Below, piece after piece: positions 24,001 to 33,127 of a stretch of DNA of 64,000 bases. The notes beneath the pieces were generated by a model that saw only the letters and a list, made by a program, of their open reading frames with translations, did not search any database and was not told the origin of the DNA. The stretch lies in contig JAHLJT010000631.1 in assembly GCA_031308135.1 (NCBI GenBank), forward strand, positions 179,374,675-179,438,674. Direction: 5' to 3'. How positions within the stretch are numbered: the stretch's first letter is position 1; the number at the start of each line of letters is the position of its first letter. The stretch comes from Acheta domesticus (Eukaryota > Arthropoda > Insecta > Orthoptera > Gryllidae). The translations under genes were made by a program, and so were the position numbers.

Positions 24001-25598
24001 AAAACTAGGAGACAGTTTGTTCCGTAAAACACGGCATTTCTGACCAGAAAGGTTAACTAAATGCTGCTGAAGAATATTCTTTTCTGGATTTATAATCACA
24101 GGATCACGATCGTGAAAATTCTGGAAATCTCTTTAATATGACGTAAAGTTCATTTTGAGGATATTTTTTGTTTTTTTTCAAAAATTACACATATGTAATT
24201 CTTTTAAAGGATCTGTCGTATCTTTAATATTCTTATTACCAGCAATTTGTAAAAATTATTATATTTGTGAATGTAAGTGCTTCAAATAAATTCAAATAAA
24301 GTATTTTGAAAACTCAAACATGTTCTTGTGAAAATGAACTTCAAATTTTGCATTTTTAGTAGCGCTGAAACGCAATTTTCTTTAAAACGGCTAAATTTTC
24401 TTAAAAGAAAATTATCATTTAGGGCTAGGTTTTTGTGTTCTTTAATATTCTACAATTAATATTTTCGTTCTACCAATAGGAAACCGAAAAATTAAGAAAA
24501 TGACAAAAAAATGTACTTTTGGTGGTGTTAGATGGTAGCTAGCAAGAAAGAGTATGTGGCAATTCCGAATAGCTAGCGAAGACCCAAGGAAGTTGAAAAC
24601 TAATTCTGTTCCATTCTATAGCACCACTAGTTAATTCACGGCATGAAACAATTCCAATTCAACCGGTGCATTTTGTCTATCTGCAACGACTTCTGCAACT
24701 AATAAGCAGAATAACGTTCTCTTTGTTTCACAAATCTCGGAAACATGTAAAAATCACTCCAAAAAACTAAAATTTATAATTTATATCTATTTTACAAACC
24801 GGAGTCTCTCAAAAAAACATCCTGCATTTCTTGCTAAAGAATAATAAATCCATAATTTTCATTTTCCAGTTTTAATTTGACTTAAACCAAATTACAAAGA
24901 ATACCAACAAGTGTTTTACCTATGTCTACCACTCCAACTGTATATTTGCGTTCAATCTTTTCGTTCGTGTCGTCTTTGGCTGTCCTTTTCGTCTGTTCTT
25001 TCCTCTCTAAACACTTGCGCATCGTGTACAAGAATATTTCCAAAATGGGAATTCTTCAATAAAATTGGGCAAACTGTCGCGGCTACGCAAATGTGAAATG
25101 GATATTTTAATTTTTGGAGATACTTCTTATTACACTTCCGGAGTATTTTCAAAATGTTATCAGATTGACACTAACGTTTGTCTTTTGATTGTCCTTAGAG
25201 CTTTTCCACTCAAATCAGTAAGTACTCTTGTATCTGCGACCCAAAATTACAATAATAGTATGTGCATTATTTCATTTGACATCTATGGCTTTTTGATAAA
25301 TATTTTACTAGCAAGAAGAAAATAAGATATATTAGTAGCTCACATATTAGTAGCAAGAAGAAAATAATCTCCCATATTCAAAATCCGATATTACAGCAGA
25401 GCTTTCTGAATCAACAGCAAGCGTCAAATACATCACGGGTAATATCAAACAAAATCACGTGTAACTTTAATAACAGCTATATGTCTCAATAAAATATAGA
25501 ATCAAATTATGAATTAGGAAATTTTTTCATCATCACCTATAACAGTTAACAAGATATATCTTGAATTCGGTGCAGTCAGCAATACTTACATGAACCAT
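14917..25598 (-). CDS. Cytochrome P450, CYP6-like (CYP3 clan), complete, five coding exons
   Basis: Predicted microsomal haem-thiolate monooxygenase of about 533 residues, normal for the family. The coding exons are 25598-25590, 22281-21342, 20004-19783, 16542-16291 and 15095-14917. All introns are GT-AG, and after the phase-0 first intron every junction is phase 1. Visible in order are an N-terminal membrane anchor (about residues 15-33), a proline-rich hinge (PPIPLLGN), the C-helix WRVLR near 140, I-helix AAGFETSS near 335, K-helix ETMR near 391, the DPERF motif, and the haem loop [10 protein letters not shown] with Cys near 473. These match CYP6 proteins, which typically oxidise plant toxins and insecticides with NADPH-P450 reductase; the substrate is not deducible. 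No stop or frameshift is present, so the gene looks functional. Subfamily assignment needs comparison with named P450s. Confidence 0.93.
15096..16290 (-). other. P450 intron 4
   Basis: GTGAGC donor and TGTGCAG acceptor. It carries a plus-strand RptB copy at 15778-16142; the remainder (15143-15770) shows no recognisable element. Confidence 0.85.
15778..16142 (+). repeat. RptB interspersed repeat, copy 1
   Basis: This shares ordered words with 54436-54765 and, inverted, 52150-52488: ACAAACGGGC-ATGGAC, CTATCCTC, GGAGCTTAGAG, GATACCTGGTTGG, and a final CCAGCGGGG. Length is about 360 bp. No coding sequence and no clear terminal repeats are visible, so the class (SINE or MITE) is undecided. It lies in P450 intron 4, antisense to the gene. 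Confidence 0.75.
16291..16542 (-). CDS. P450 exon 4 (K-helix to haem cysteine)
   Basis: It starts after CCTGTTGCAG and ends at CTTAG|GTGAGC. It encodes ETMR (the ExxR salt bridge), a substrate-contact YPAVMYLRR segment, [10 protein letters not shown], and [10 protein letters not shown] with the haem-ligating cysteine. All invariant residues are present. Confidence 0.95.
17274..17495 (-). mobile_element. tRNA-derived SINE with target site duplication
   Basis: On the minus strand the head carries a tRNA-like A box (TGGCCGAGATCG) and B box (GGGTCTGAGTCC), followed by GCCTCGGGCATGG. The 3' end has the hairpin GGTCGC...GCGACC and an AATAAT-rich tail. A perfect 11-bp direct repeat, AATGTACTATT, flanks it at 17263-17273 and 17496-17506, as expected from LINE-mediated insertion. 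Total length is about 222 bp. It lies in P450 intron 3 on the same strand as the gene. Confidence 0.88.
17575..18560 (-). mobile_element. Decayed LINE, endonuclease start and RT end only
   Basis: From 18560 to about 18090 the minus strand encodes remnants of an endonuclease N terminus, including [16 protein letters not shown], which is typical of insect endonuclease-reverse transcriptase LINEs. From 17900 to 17590 it encodes the post-RT tail ([17 protein letters not shown]) and ends in a GAAGAAGAA tail at 17578-17590. The catalytic centre is missing. A 26-bp segment is tandemly duplicated at 17612-17672. Another copy of the same LINE type lies at 59255-60140. The insertion is in P450 intron 3, gene-sense. 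Confidence 0.75.
17896..18060 (-). mobile_element. 3' end of another retroelement with (AAT)n tail
   Basis: On the minus strand a stretch ending GTGACCTAGATGTTTCTGGGGCGACC is followed by ATAAATAATAAT repeats (17896-17934). About 40 bases including the hairpin match the 3' end of the SINE at 17274-17495, while the upstream body differs. It is probably a LINE 3' end whose tail the SINE shares. It interrupts the older LINE remnant. Confidence 0.6.
18612..19420 (-). mobile_element. 5'-truncated LINE: ORF2 C terminus and 3' UTR
   Basis: Minus strand 19400-19142 encodes a typical LINE ORF2 C terminus: [10 protein letters not shown], then [20 protein letters not shown] and [12 protein letters not shown], ending at a stop. 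About 470 bases of 3' UTR follow and end in GCTCGTCACAGTTTTAAACTG and a TAAATAAATAA tail. The same terminal segment recurs at 47103-47170. It lies in P450 intron 3, gene-sense. Confidence 0.75.
19783..20004 (-). CDS. P450 exon 3 (I-helix)
   Basis: The acceptor is GTATCATTTTAG and the donor TTTCTG|GTGAGT. It encodes the oxygen-activating I-helix with AAGFETSS, then YELALN and the J-helix region up to YLDKVVS. Length is 222 bases, phase 1 at both ends. Confidence 0.95.
20580..20920 (-). repeat. RptA head fragment, inverted, in P450 intron 2
   Basis: Read on the minus strand it begins TTACTTTCTCGCG, continues with the GTGGATAAA segment, and reaches a CTGTCTGTCCGTCC tract followed by GTGAATAACGCTAGC, the RptA order. 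The inner and 3' parts are missing. Confidence 0.8.
21085..21309 (-). mobile_element. tRNA-derived SINE next to a splice donor
   Basis: The minus strand has an A box (TGGCTAAGGGCG) and B box (GGTTCGAGTCCCG) 45-50 bases apart, then GCCTTGGGCATGG as in the SINE at 17274-17495. The 3' part ends near an A-rich run (21080-21110) and contains a GGCGAC...GTCGC inverted pair. No acceptor-stem pairing is possible, so it is not a tRNA gene. The 5' end lies about 32 bases inside intron 2 from the exon 2 donor. No target duplication could be assigned. Confidence 0.8.
21342..22281 (-). CDS. P450 exon 2 (membrane anchor to H-helix)
   Basis: It starts directly after acceptor CTATATTTGCAG and ends at ATTTCG|GTAAGAT. 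It encodes the anchor, the proline hinge, the C-helix WRVLR and the F-G region, about 313 residues. Its first codon is an ATG that could serve as a start, but an upstream in-frame ATG exists in the exon at 25590. A 192-bp piece of this exon (21778-21969) is duplicated at 23941-24132. Confidence 0.93.
22930..24640 (+). repeat. RptA, complete copy carrying a P450 insertion
   Basis: It starts ACTTTCCCGTATACGTACG (with an 18-bp perfect palindrome), has the CCGTCTGTCTGTCCGTCC tract at 23170, the GGATATTCC block, repeated TTTTCTCAAAAACGG-like modules, and ends ATAGCACCACTAGTT near 24638. Without the 192-bp insertion its length is about 1.5 kb. It encodes nothing and has no terminal inverted repeats. 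The family is unclassified. Confidence 0.8.
23941..24132 (-). pseudogene. 192-bp duplicate of P450 exon 2 inside RptA
   Basis: This is nearly identical to 21778-21969 in the same orientation, differing at about a dozen bases. It covers the region from [10 protein letters not shown] through the C-helix and the PLM segment. The C-helix tryptophan codon is changed to cysteine (KCRVLR), and one residue reads MFPLM where the gene has MLPLM. It has no splice sites of its own and lies in the gene's own first intron. Flanking bases are RptA on both sides, with TAATT at the left and CTCT at the right shared between RptA and the P450 source. Confidence 0.93.
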
Positions 25599-25760
25599 TG
25601 TAGATGTTTCCCCTGGCGGGGTATGGAGAAAGACTAACGAAGGAGAGTGGCAGCCGACATATCTCCGAATGTACACTTGAACACGCAGAGGCTTTGCGAC
25701 ATGCCCCCTTTATCAGTCCCGGGCATTAAAGCTAGGGCCAACAACATATGGTCAGATTAG
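25590..25760 (-). promoter_or_regulatory. Likely first exon and promoter region of the P450
   Basis: On the minus strand the exon would end ATGGTTCAT|GTAAGT, with the ATG in a strong context (ACAATGG) and in frame with exon 2, adding Met-Val-His. The leader upstream (25600-25690) is GC-richer than its surroundings. A weak TATA-like GATAAAG occurs near 25705-25711. The start assignment is an inference from splice signals; without this exon, translation would begin at 22281. Confidence 0.5.
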
Positions 25761-26754
25761 TTCATTGTGTTGTGCATGTAGAGGAACTAACTCTTCCTAT
25801 TAAGTGAACTTTCTGTGACTCGATGGATTAAAAATACATTCATACAAGGAAATGAATGAAAATATGAAATGTTTATTCATATATGTCGTAGCATTCCCCC
25901 TGTCCTTTTACATCTGTACTTTCAGAGAGAAAGGAAAAATGTTACCTTTAGGATTATGATACAACCAAACGGATCAACAATAAAGAATATTCTTCTTTTT
26001 ATTTAATTGTGCTCTCAAAATGGACAAAAATAGAAAACTAATTCAAACCCATTGTAAGTGGTAATAAATTTTTCAATTCTTTGTACGTATTATAACTTTA
26101 TTTCAGTGAAAATCGAAGTTTTCTCTAAATAGTTTATATCTTAATTAATGTACAATACTATCAATTTTTAAAATAGTTTGAAGGTAAAAATAGTTGAATC
26201 ATGTTTTGACAGGGCCAAAGACTTTCCTTCATGAAATGTATGTAAAGGAGGTGATGACTTGCAGAAAATACACGCGTTTATTTGATGATTCATTGATGTA
26301 GGGCAAGTGGTAATTATACAGAAAGTTTATTACACGCCACGTCCATTATCTGTATAATAAAATGATTTCATAAAAGACAAAATTATCTTTGCTTTCTGAA
26401 AACATTTCTTCCTTCAACGTCAATGAAATGTATTATCTAATTATAAATTCGCACTATTAGGTAAACGATTTTTTCCCATAATGCACAAAGCACCGGACGT
26501 TAAAAAATAACAAGAAATAAAAAAAAAGTTTACTTAAAATAAATTACAGAGTCTCCAGCAATAATAATTGGTCTTCACAAAATCTAATCATGTTGTGTAA
26601 CTTGTAGTTGGAATTCAGTGTTACACTAATGTAGTTGTGGTTGGCAATTGCAAGGAATCAATTCGTATTTTATAGACAAAATCAAATATAAAACTTAATC
26701 GGCACACAGGGTTAATGACATCGAAACATGGAGAATAAGTGTTAACATTTGTAA
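25761..26754. other. AT-rich intergenic DNA, no gene seen
   Basis: Nothing was recognised upstream of the P450 until the RptA array begins. Confidence 0.6.
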
Positions 26755-27715
26755 CATATTTTTCGGCGTCTTCCTACGACTACAAAATTGAAGGTAGAGG
26801 TTTTTCCTTCAAGTAAACTTTCTTCTACAAAATTAGTTCTTTCGTTGAAATTAAGTACGTACTTGAATATTTTAGTAGTTTTCACGCAATACTGCGTGTA
26901 ATATGTGCAGTTTTTGAATAAAACAAGATTTTTTCAAAAACGGCTCCAATTTTTTCCTTTAAACATTAGGTAGGGATTGTGCTAAATATACCCTATCAGA
27001 TGGCATAAATGTCATATTGCTCTATACCTATTTTTTCAAAAATTAAAAATGTAATTGATAGTGTACTAAATGTACTACACGGTACCCGTTTTAGGGGGTT
27101 CCCTGATACAGAAAAATTGGTTTTTTTTTCAAAACGTCCGTCTGTTCGTCTGTCTATTTGTCCCTCTGTGAACACGACCACCGCCTAAACTGTGCGTAAG
27201 ATTTTTTCTAAAATGGATATTCCCCAGTCAATCTGGCTTGATTCAAAGCGCTGCGATTTTCACAAAGTTTCTTCCAAATTTGGGAGTACTTTACATGAAG
27301 CCCGCAAACATTTTCAAAATGTTGTCAAAAACGGCCCTTAAATTTTTTCTTCAAATTTCTCGCTTAAAGGAAGTAAAATACACTTATAAAGGTGGTCCGG
27401 TTTTCACATTAACTTCAAATTTCAAAAATTGCTAAATTTAGGATTGTTTGGCGTCTTCCTACAATTACAAAATTGAAGGTAAACATTTAACCTTCAAAAA
27501 ACGTTTCTTCATAGTGAATTCCCTCATTAAGGTCATATACATATTTTTCAAACTTTTAGTTGTTTTCGCGCAATATTTCTTGGAATATGTGCCATTTTAA
27601 GTCATACCGAAAACAAAATTTTCTCAAACAGGGGTCAGAATTTTTTCTTTAAGCATTTGGTAGGGTTAGTGCTATACACTTTGCGGTGAAATAGACATCA
27701 GTTTGCTCTATTTTT
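26755..27715 (+). repeat. Two partial RptA units
   Basis: 26755-27070 matches an inner RptA segment (GGCGTCTTCCTACGACTACA to the CTATCAGATGGCAT block). 27075-27715 restarts with the GGGGTTCCCTGATACAGAAA block, a CCGTCTGTTCGTCTGTC tract and another inner segment. It then abuts the complete unit at 27716. Confidence 0.8.
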
Positions 27716-29133
27716 ACTTTCCCGTATACGTACGTATATACGGAATAATATACGTAGTATAGGGAAAGTAATGTAATGCTGCGGAAAATCGATTTCGAGA
27801 TTTCAACGGAAATACACGTTTTGGGGTCCCTTGATACAGAAAAAGTGAGTATTTTCAAAACGTCCGTCTGCCCGTCTGTCTGCCCGTCTGTGAAAAACAA
27901 TAAAACGTAAAACATACGTGCGATTTCTTCCAAAATGGATATTCCCCGGTTGATCTGCGTCCACTTGTGTCGCCTCGATTTTGAAAATCTTTCTTCAAAA
28001 TTTGAGGGTGCTTTACATAAAAGCCGCCGGACATTTTCAAAATTTTCTCAAAAACGGCTCCAAATTTTTTCTTTAAATTTGTTGTAAGAATATAGTAAAA
28101 TACACTTATTAAGGTGGCATAGGTCCCATTTTCACGGTTAACTGTAAAATTTCGAAAATTGTCAAAGTTTGAAATTTGTTCGGCCTCTTCCTAGAACTAC
28201 AAAATTGAAATAGACATTTTTCCTTCAAATTTGTTGTCCATAGTGAGTTCTTTCATTAAAGTCATGTACATTTTTTTGAAAATTTTAATAATTTTTGCGC
28301 AATTTTGCAGGCTATATTTGAAATTTTAAAAAATTACAAAAGCCAGATTTCCTCAAAAACGTCTCCAAAGTTTTCTTTAAACTTTTGGTAAAGATAGTGC
28401 TAAATGTGCTCTATGAGATGACAACGCCATATTCCTCTATTCTTTTGTTTTTTTCAAACATTGCAAAAATGCAGTTTTTTTATTTGTCTCTCACGTTGTT
28501 AATAAGTACATTGGCGGCGATTTGTTCACATTATTATATTAAGGAGTAAATGTGCGTTAAATAATGTCCACTAATGTTTGTCGAAAACTGAATAGTTTTC
28601 TGTGAAAACTAGCTCAAAATTGCGCATTTTCAGAAACGCTCAAACGCTATTTTCTCAAAAATAGTTTCAAATTGTTTGTTGAAACTTTTCGAACGGATAG
28701 TGCTAATTGCACTCTTTAATATTGCGTAAAGTTAATTTTGGGGTATTTTTTTGTTTTTTTCAAAAATAACAAAAATGTATTTTTTTTCTCACACGGTTAA
28801 AATGCACATTTCACGGAATTTGTAAAAACTATTGAAATTGTGAGATTTCGCATTTACAGTAGCGCTTAAACGCCATTTTCTTGAAAATGATCCAAATTTT
28901 TCACCAAAAATTACTATTTAGGGTAAGGTTTCATTTCTTATATTCCGAAAATAATAGTTTTGTTCTACAGTTGGAAAACAGAAAACGTTAAAAAAGTCGA
29001 AAAATGTAGATTGGGCGGCGATGGATGGCAGCTATCAAGAGTATTGGCAAGTCCGAAAAGCTAGCCGAGACCAAACGAAACAGTAAAATAATACGGGAAA
29101 GTCTGTGCCATTCTGTAAAACCACTAGTTCTGT
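27716..29133 (+). repeat. RptA, complete unit of about 1.4 kb
   Basis: The head is TACTTTCCCGTATACGTACG, with AGGGAAAGT complementing ACTTTCCC about 50 bases on. A short CCGTCTGCCCGTCTG tract, the usual inner modules and the end AAAACCACTAGTT follow. It is the cleanest copy in the window for defining the family. Confidence 0.85.
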
Positions 29134-29432
29134 TTTTTTAAATTACAAAAAGTAATATTTTTGACTTAACTCTCAATTCGTTAATATATACAATATATGC
29201 GATTTGTTCACATTATTGTATATATAAGGGTATGTGCTTTAAATATGTCTTATAAAGTTTCTCAAAAACTCAAAAGTTTTCTGTGAAACCAAGCTCAAAA
29301 TTCGGCATTTTCAGAAACGCTTAGACGCCATTTTCTCATAAATGACTCCAAATGTTTTCTTCAAACTTTTCGTACGGATGGCGAGAATTGAACTATTTAA
29401 GATGACGCAAAACAATTTTGATGTACGTATTG
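29134..29432 (+). repeat. RptA 3' part, left of the LTR insertion
   Basis: This continues the array with inner-module sequence up to GATGACGCAAAACAATTTTGATG, and resumes after the retrotransposon at 35040. The ATTG target duplication marks the break. Confidence 0.75.
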
Positions 29433-29763
29433 TGTAACGTAGTAGTTATGATGGGTTGCAAGGGTTATGATGTTCTGCCTAGCAACAGGAGTTGTTGCTA
29501 AAAAAAATGGTCAGAAGGCTTTGAGAGGTCGAAGTGAAATGACCTGAAAAGATTCTCGTGTCCACAAGGAAGTTCTTGAAATATTTCTATCAGTGCAAAT
29601 GGTGTTAGAAGTTTGCAGATTTTGATAATAATAAATCAAATTGTTGTTTTTGATAAGAAGCAATTATTCCATAAGAGTCAGTTGGTGCACGACTAACTTG
29701 GCGTCGCTGACGATTGCGACGGAGCTCATCTAACTTGGCGTCGTTGACGATTGCGACGCTACA
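29433..29763 (+). repeat. 5' LTR
   Basis: It begins TGTAACGTAGTAG and ends GCGACGCTACA. Near its 3' end a unit of about 35 bases (CTAACTTGGCGTCG-TGACGATTGCGACG) occurs twice in tandem. An AATAAATCAAA at 29630 could serve polyadenylation. Confidence 0.95.
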
Positions 29764-29900
29764 GTCAGGTGGTAAAATTGGTGGCGGCGGCGGAACGTGC
29801 CTAGTATAACGGCATATGAGATGAACTTGACTTTTATTTGAAGAAGAAATTTGTGATACGAGTCCAGAACATTTTATTGGTGTGCTGTGTGGTGTCGTTC

Positions 29901-29994
29901 GGCAAACAGAAACAGAGACTTAAAAGACTTGGTATTGAAGACCTTCGTGTGGTAAACAGAAACAGAGACTTAAAAAACTTGTTATTGAAGACCT
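29901..29994 (+). repeat. Tandem repeat in the retrotransposon leader
   Basis: Two 44-bp copies at 29901-29944 and 29951-29994 (both containing AAACAGAAACAGAGACTTAA and TATTGAAGACCT) lie between the 5' LTR and gag. They may be part of the packaging leader; this is only a guess from position. Confidence 0.85.
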
Positions 29995-30144
29995 AATTGC
30001 AAGATTATTAAAATTGCGAAAATTGTCAGGAAGTTTGAAGCTTAAAAAAAGGTAAGTCAGCAGATTTCAAAATTTTAATCTGGCAAGGGTAAAGTTTTTA
30101 AATCTATTCAAAGAAAGATTATTATCTTATTAAATAAACCAAAG

Positions 30145-31260
30145 ATGTCGAAGGAACTTTTAATGAAAGCGGCTATTGCTTTGGGCATTGAAAATTTTGA
30201 AAGTCTCACTTTGCGTAGGCTAGAATTGGCAATAAAAAGCCATGAAGATTATGAGGAGGAATGTTATAATAATTTTGTATTTGCTGAAAAAGAGGAAATG
30301 TTAAGAATATCAACAAAAGAAAAAGAGGAAAGGGTAGAATTGGCTAAAATTAATGCAAATAAAGAAGTAGAATTAGCTAAGATACAAGCTAAAGCATCCA
30401 ATGGACGAATTCAAAATGAGGTGTTTCTAGAATCTGAAACAGAGCATGTTAAGAATATTAAACTTAATTTAATGCGAAATTTAAAAACTTTTGAACCAGA
30501 AAGTCACAATATTGAATTGTATATAAAAAATTTTGAAATATTTGCAAAGGCAGAAAATTTAGATCGTAAACATTGGGGACGATATTTAATGTCTCTATTG
30601 CCATTAGCAGAAGCAGAATATTTAATTCGTGAGCAGAAAGATGATATAAATTACGATCAGGTAGTTCAGTTGTTGAAAGAGAAATTCAAATCAACACCTG
30701 AAAAACTAAGACAACAATTTTATTCAGTACGTAAAACTCCCGATAAATCATGGGCAGATTTAGCGTATATTTTAAAAGTTAATTTAGATGGCTGGACTGA
30801 GGGATTAGGGATAAATTCTTTAGATAACTTAAAAGATCTTCTAGTCACGGAACAAATCAAGAGGTGTGTTCCTATTATTGTCAAAGAACAAATGATTAAG
30901 GAATGGGTTACATTTAAAGAAGCTAAAGATATAGTGAAGGCTTTGGAAAACTTTGACCAAGTTAGAAATAATTTTAAGTTAAAAACTTGCGATGTATATT
31001 TGAAAGAACAGTTTAATAGGCGTAGTAATAGAGAGAAAGACAGTAAAAAAATTGTAGACAGTCCAGATAAAAAGGTTTACGTGCACAAAGAAGGTAAAGT
31101 TAAAACTGAAGATATCGAAAAGCGAAAAGACATCTAATGCTATTATTGTAAAGGTTTTGGACATATTAAGCCTCACTGCCCAGAATTAAATAATGTTAAA
31201 CCAAAACAATTAGCACGCATAGAATCACAAAATTATCAGGGAATTAGTGAAATAAATCCT
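30145..31260 (+). pseudogene. Retrotransposon gag with SCAN-like capsid segment
   Basis: A 330-residue open frame starts at ATG 30145 and stops at TAA 31135-31137. The N-terminal third is Glu/Lys-rich and likely coiled coil. Residues 187-270 (beginning LRQQFYSVRKTPDKSWADLA and ending at the VKALENF helix) resemble the SCAN fold in spacing: an RQ-F start, a helix with the W-L-like centre, an L-VTEQ block, then the final EA-D-V-A helix. The same frame continues after the stop with the nucleocapsid knuckle CYYCKGFGHIKPHC, so the TAA separates capsid from nucleocapsid. SCAN domains of vertebrate zinc-finger proteins are known to derive from Gmr1-type gag, which supports the classification. Confidence 0.85.
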
Positions 31261-32013
31261 TATTTATTTAAAGGAAAAGCCAATGATTACGATATTAATA
31301 TATTAAGAGACACAGGATCAGACATTGACTTAGTTCCTAGGAAGTACGTCTCTCAAGAATGTTATACTGGCGAAAACATATGGGTACAAACACCGATAAT
31401 GGAACATTTAGTTTTTCTTCCGATTGCGGAAATCAAACTGGAACGACCTTTTGGAGTTTTATTTACTAAAGCGGCGGTAGTATCAAATAATTTTGACTCC
31501 AATAAATATTTATTAGGTAATCAAACTGCCAAATTAGTTAATATGAAATTTGATACTTATATACTAAGAGAAGTACAAACTAGAAACATGACCAAACAGG
31601 AAAATGTTACTAAAGACAATTTAGATGAAAGTGAAGGTGAATTAGCGGAAGAATATGTTTTACAAAATGCGGTAATTGATGACAATAACGATGATCAGTT
31701 TATATCAGATTCTGAAATGCAGAAAATAGAAAGTTTGCTTGAAGTAGATCATAAATCTATGATAGAAGAACAGGAGAAAGATTTAAATTTACGTGAAATA
31801 AAAGTTAATTTGAATCAATCGAAACACAAATTTTTTAAAATGAAACAAAATTTATTAGTGTTTGAAAATCCTAATATGGGAAAACAGGTTAGATCATTAA
31901 TTGTCATACCTAAATCCATGAGAGAAAATTTAATGAAACTAGCTCATGACATTTTAGGAGCTCATGTAGGTGTGACCAAAACTAAACGCAATTTAAATCA
32001 ATATTTTTTTTGA
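31138..32013 (+). pseudogene. Retrotransposon protease and integrase N-terminal zinc domain
   Basis: This is in the gag frame, open from 31138 to a TGA at 32011-32013. LRDTGSDIDLV is the retropepsin active site. A long linker is rich in acidic residues. The C-terminal part has the HHCC first half (H-DILGAH-VGVTKTK), and the TGA replaces a tryptophan-type codon just before PGCYKD; the second half, CDTCQ, follows the stop in the same frame. Confidence 0.85.
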
Positions 32014-33127
32014 CCGGGATGCTACAAAGACATAGAAAATTATGTCAAAACATGCGATACATGTCAAAGAATAGGCTACGGAGGAGACAAAAGACGGAGT
32101 AAGCTCCATCTTGTTCCAACTATTGGTGAAGTTTTTAAACGCATTTGCATTGATACTTGCGGGCCCTATAATATTACTACGACTGGAAATAAGTATATTC
32201 TGACATCAGTATGTGTTGCAACGAAATTTCCTGAGGCTATACCAGTTCCCGACATAAAATCCAAAACAATTGTACATACTTTATTGGATTTATTCAGTAG
32301 GATAGGATTTCCTGAAGAAATTCAAAGCGATTTGGGTACATCATTCGTAAGCGAATTGACGGTACAATTTTTTAGAGGATTTAGGAATTAAAATAATTCA
32401 TAGTTCACCATATCATCCTCAGAGCAATAGTGTAGAAAGATGGCATAGAACCATGAAAAGATTATTAAATGGAATGTGTTTAGAGCAGAAAGGTGATTGG
32501 GACAAATATATCCCTAGTGTGTTATTTGCGTTAAGAACAACAGTTCATGAAACAACCGGTTTTACCCCTGCCGAATTAGTTTATGGGAGAAATTTGAGAA
32601 CCCCATTGACAATATTGAAGGATATGTGGGAAGGTACACAAAAAGAAAATGAAGAAACAGTGGTAGGGTACGTATTTAAAATTATTAACACACTTAGAAA
32701 GTATCAGGAAATTGCTAAACAAAATGAAGAACAAAAGAAAATAAAAAATAAAACATATTATGATAGAAAAAGTAAAGAAAGAAAGTATGAGGTTAGGGAT
32801 ATAGTGTTAATAATGAATCCTAGTGAAGGGAAGTTCTCCATAAAATGGAAAGGTCCAGGGGAAGTAATAAAACAGATATCAGACACTAATTATTTGGTTA
32901 GATGTTTCAAAAACAATAACTTTGAAGATAAAGTTTATCATCACAATATGATAAAACCATATTTTCAGAGGAAGAAGACAGTAAATGAAATTTTAGTAGT
33001 ACAAAATGTGATAAACGAAACTAAGCCAATTGAGACTGTGGATGAAATTCTTAAGGCTAGTCAACTTGAAAGTATTTTATCACAATCACAGATCAAAGAA
33101 ATACAAGCAGTGGTTTTTTCAATTTAG
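32014..33127 (+). pseudogene. Retrotransposon integrase core and C-terminal domain
   Basis: DDE residues are visible in ICIDTCGPYN, QSDLGTSF and HPQSNSVERWHR. An extra T in the run at 32368-32373 shifts the frame between the second D and the E. The second part (32453-33127) contains LRTTVHETTGFTPAELVYG and a C-terminal KWKGPGEV...NYLV segment like the GPY/F domain of gypsy integrases. A second extra T at 33114-33119 shifts the frame again where the integrase joins RT. Confidence 0.88.

Larger units (their letters stand above)
22282..25589 (-). other. P450 intron 1 (inferred)
   Basis: It is bounded by donor CAT|GTAAGTATT at 25589 and acceptor TTTGCAG at 22282. It contains a full-length RptA with an embedded P450 fragment (22930-24640). 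The stretch 24640-25560 is AT-rich with no recognised element; 22300-22930 includes a GC-richer piece at 22375-22560 without coding character. Confidence 0.65.

Noticed and set aside
22930..24640. RptA as a Helitron
   Set aside because: The CTAGT end looks Helitron-like, but there is no TC start, no 3' hairpin at the right distance, and no A/T insertion pattern I could establish.
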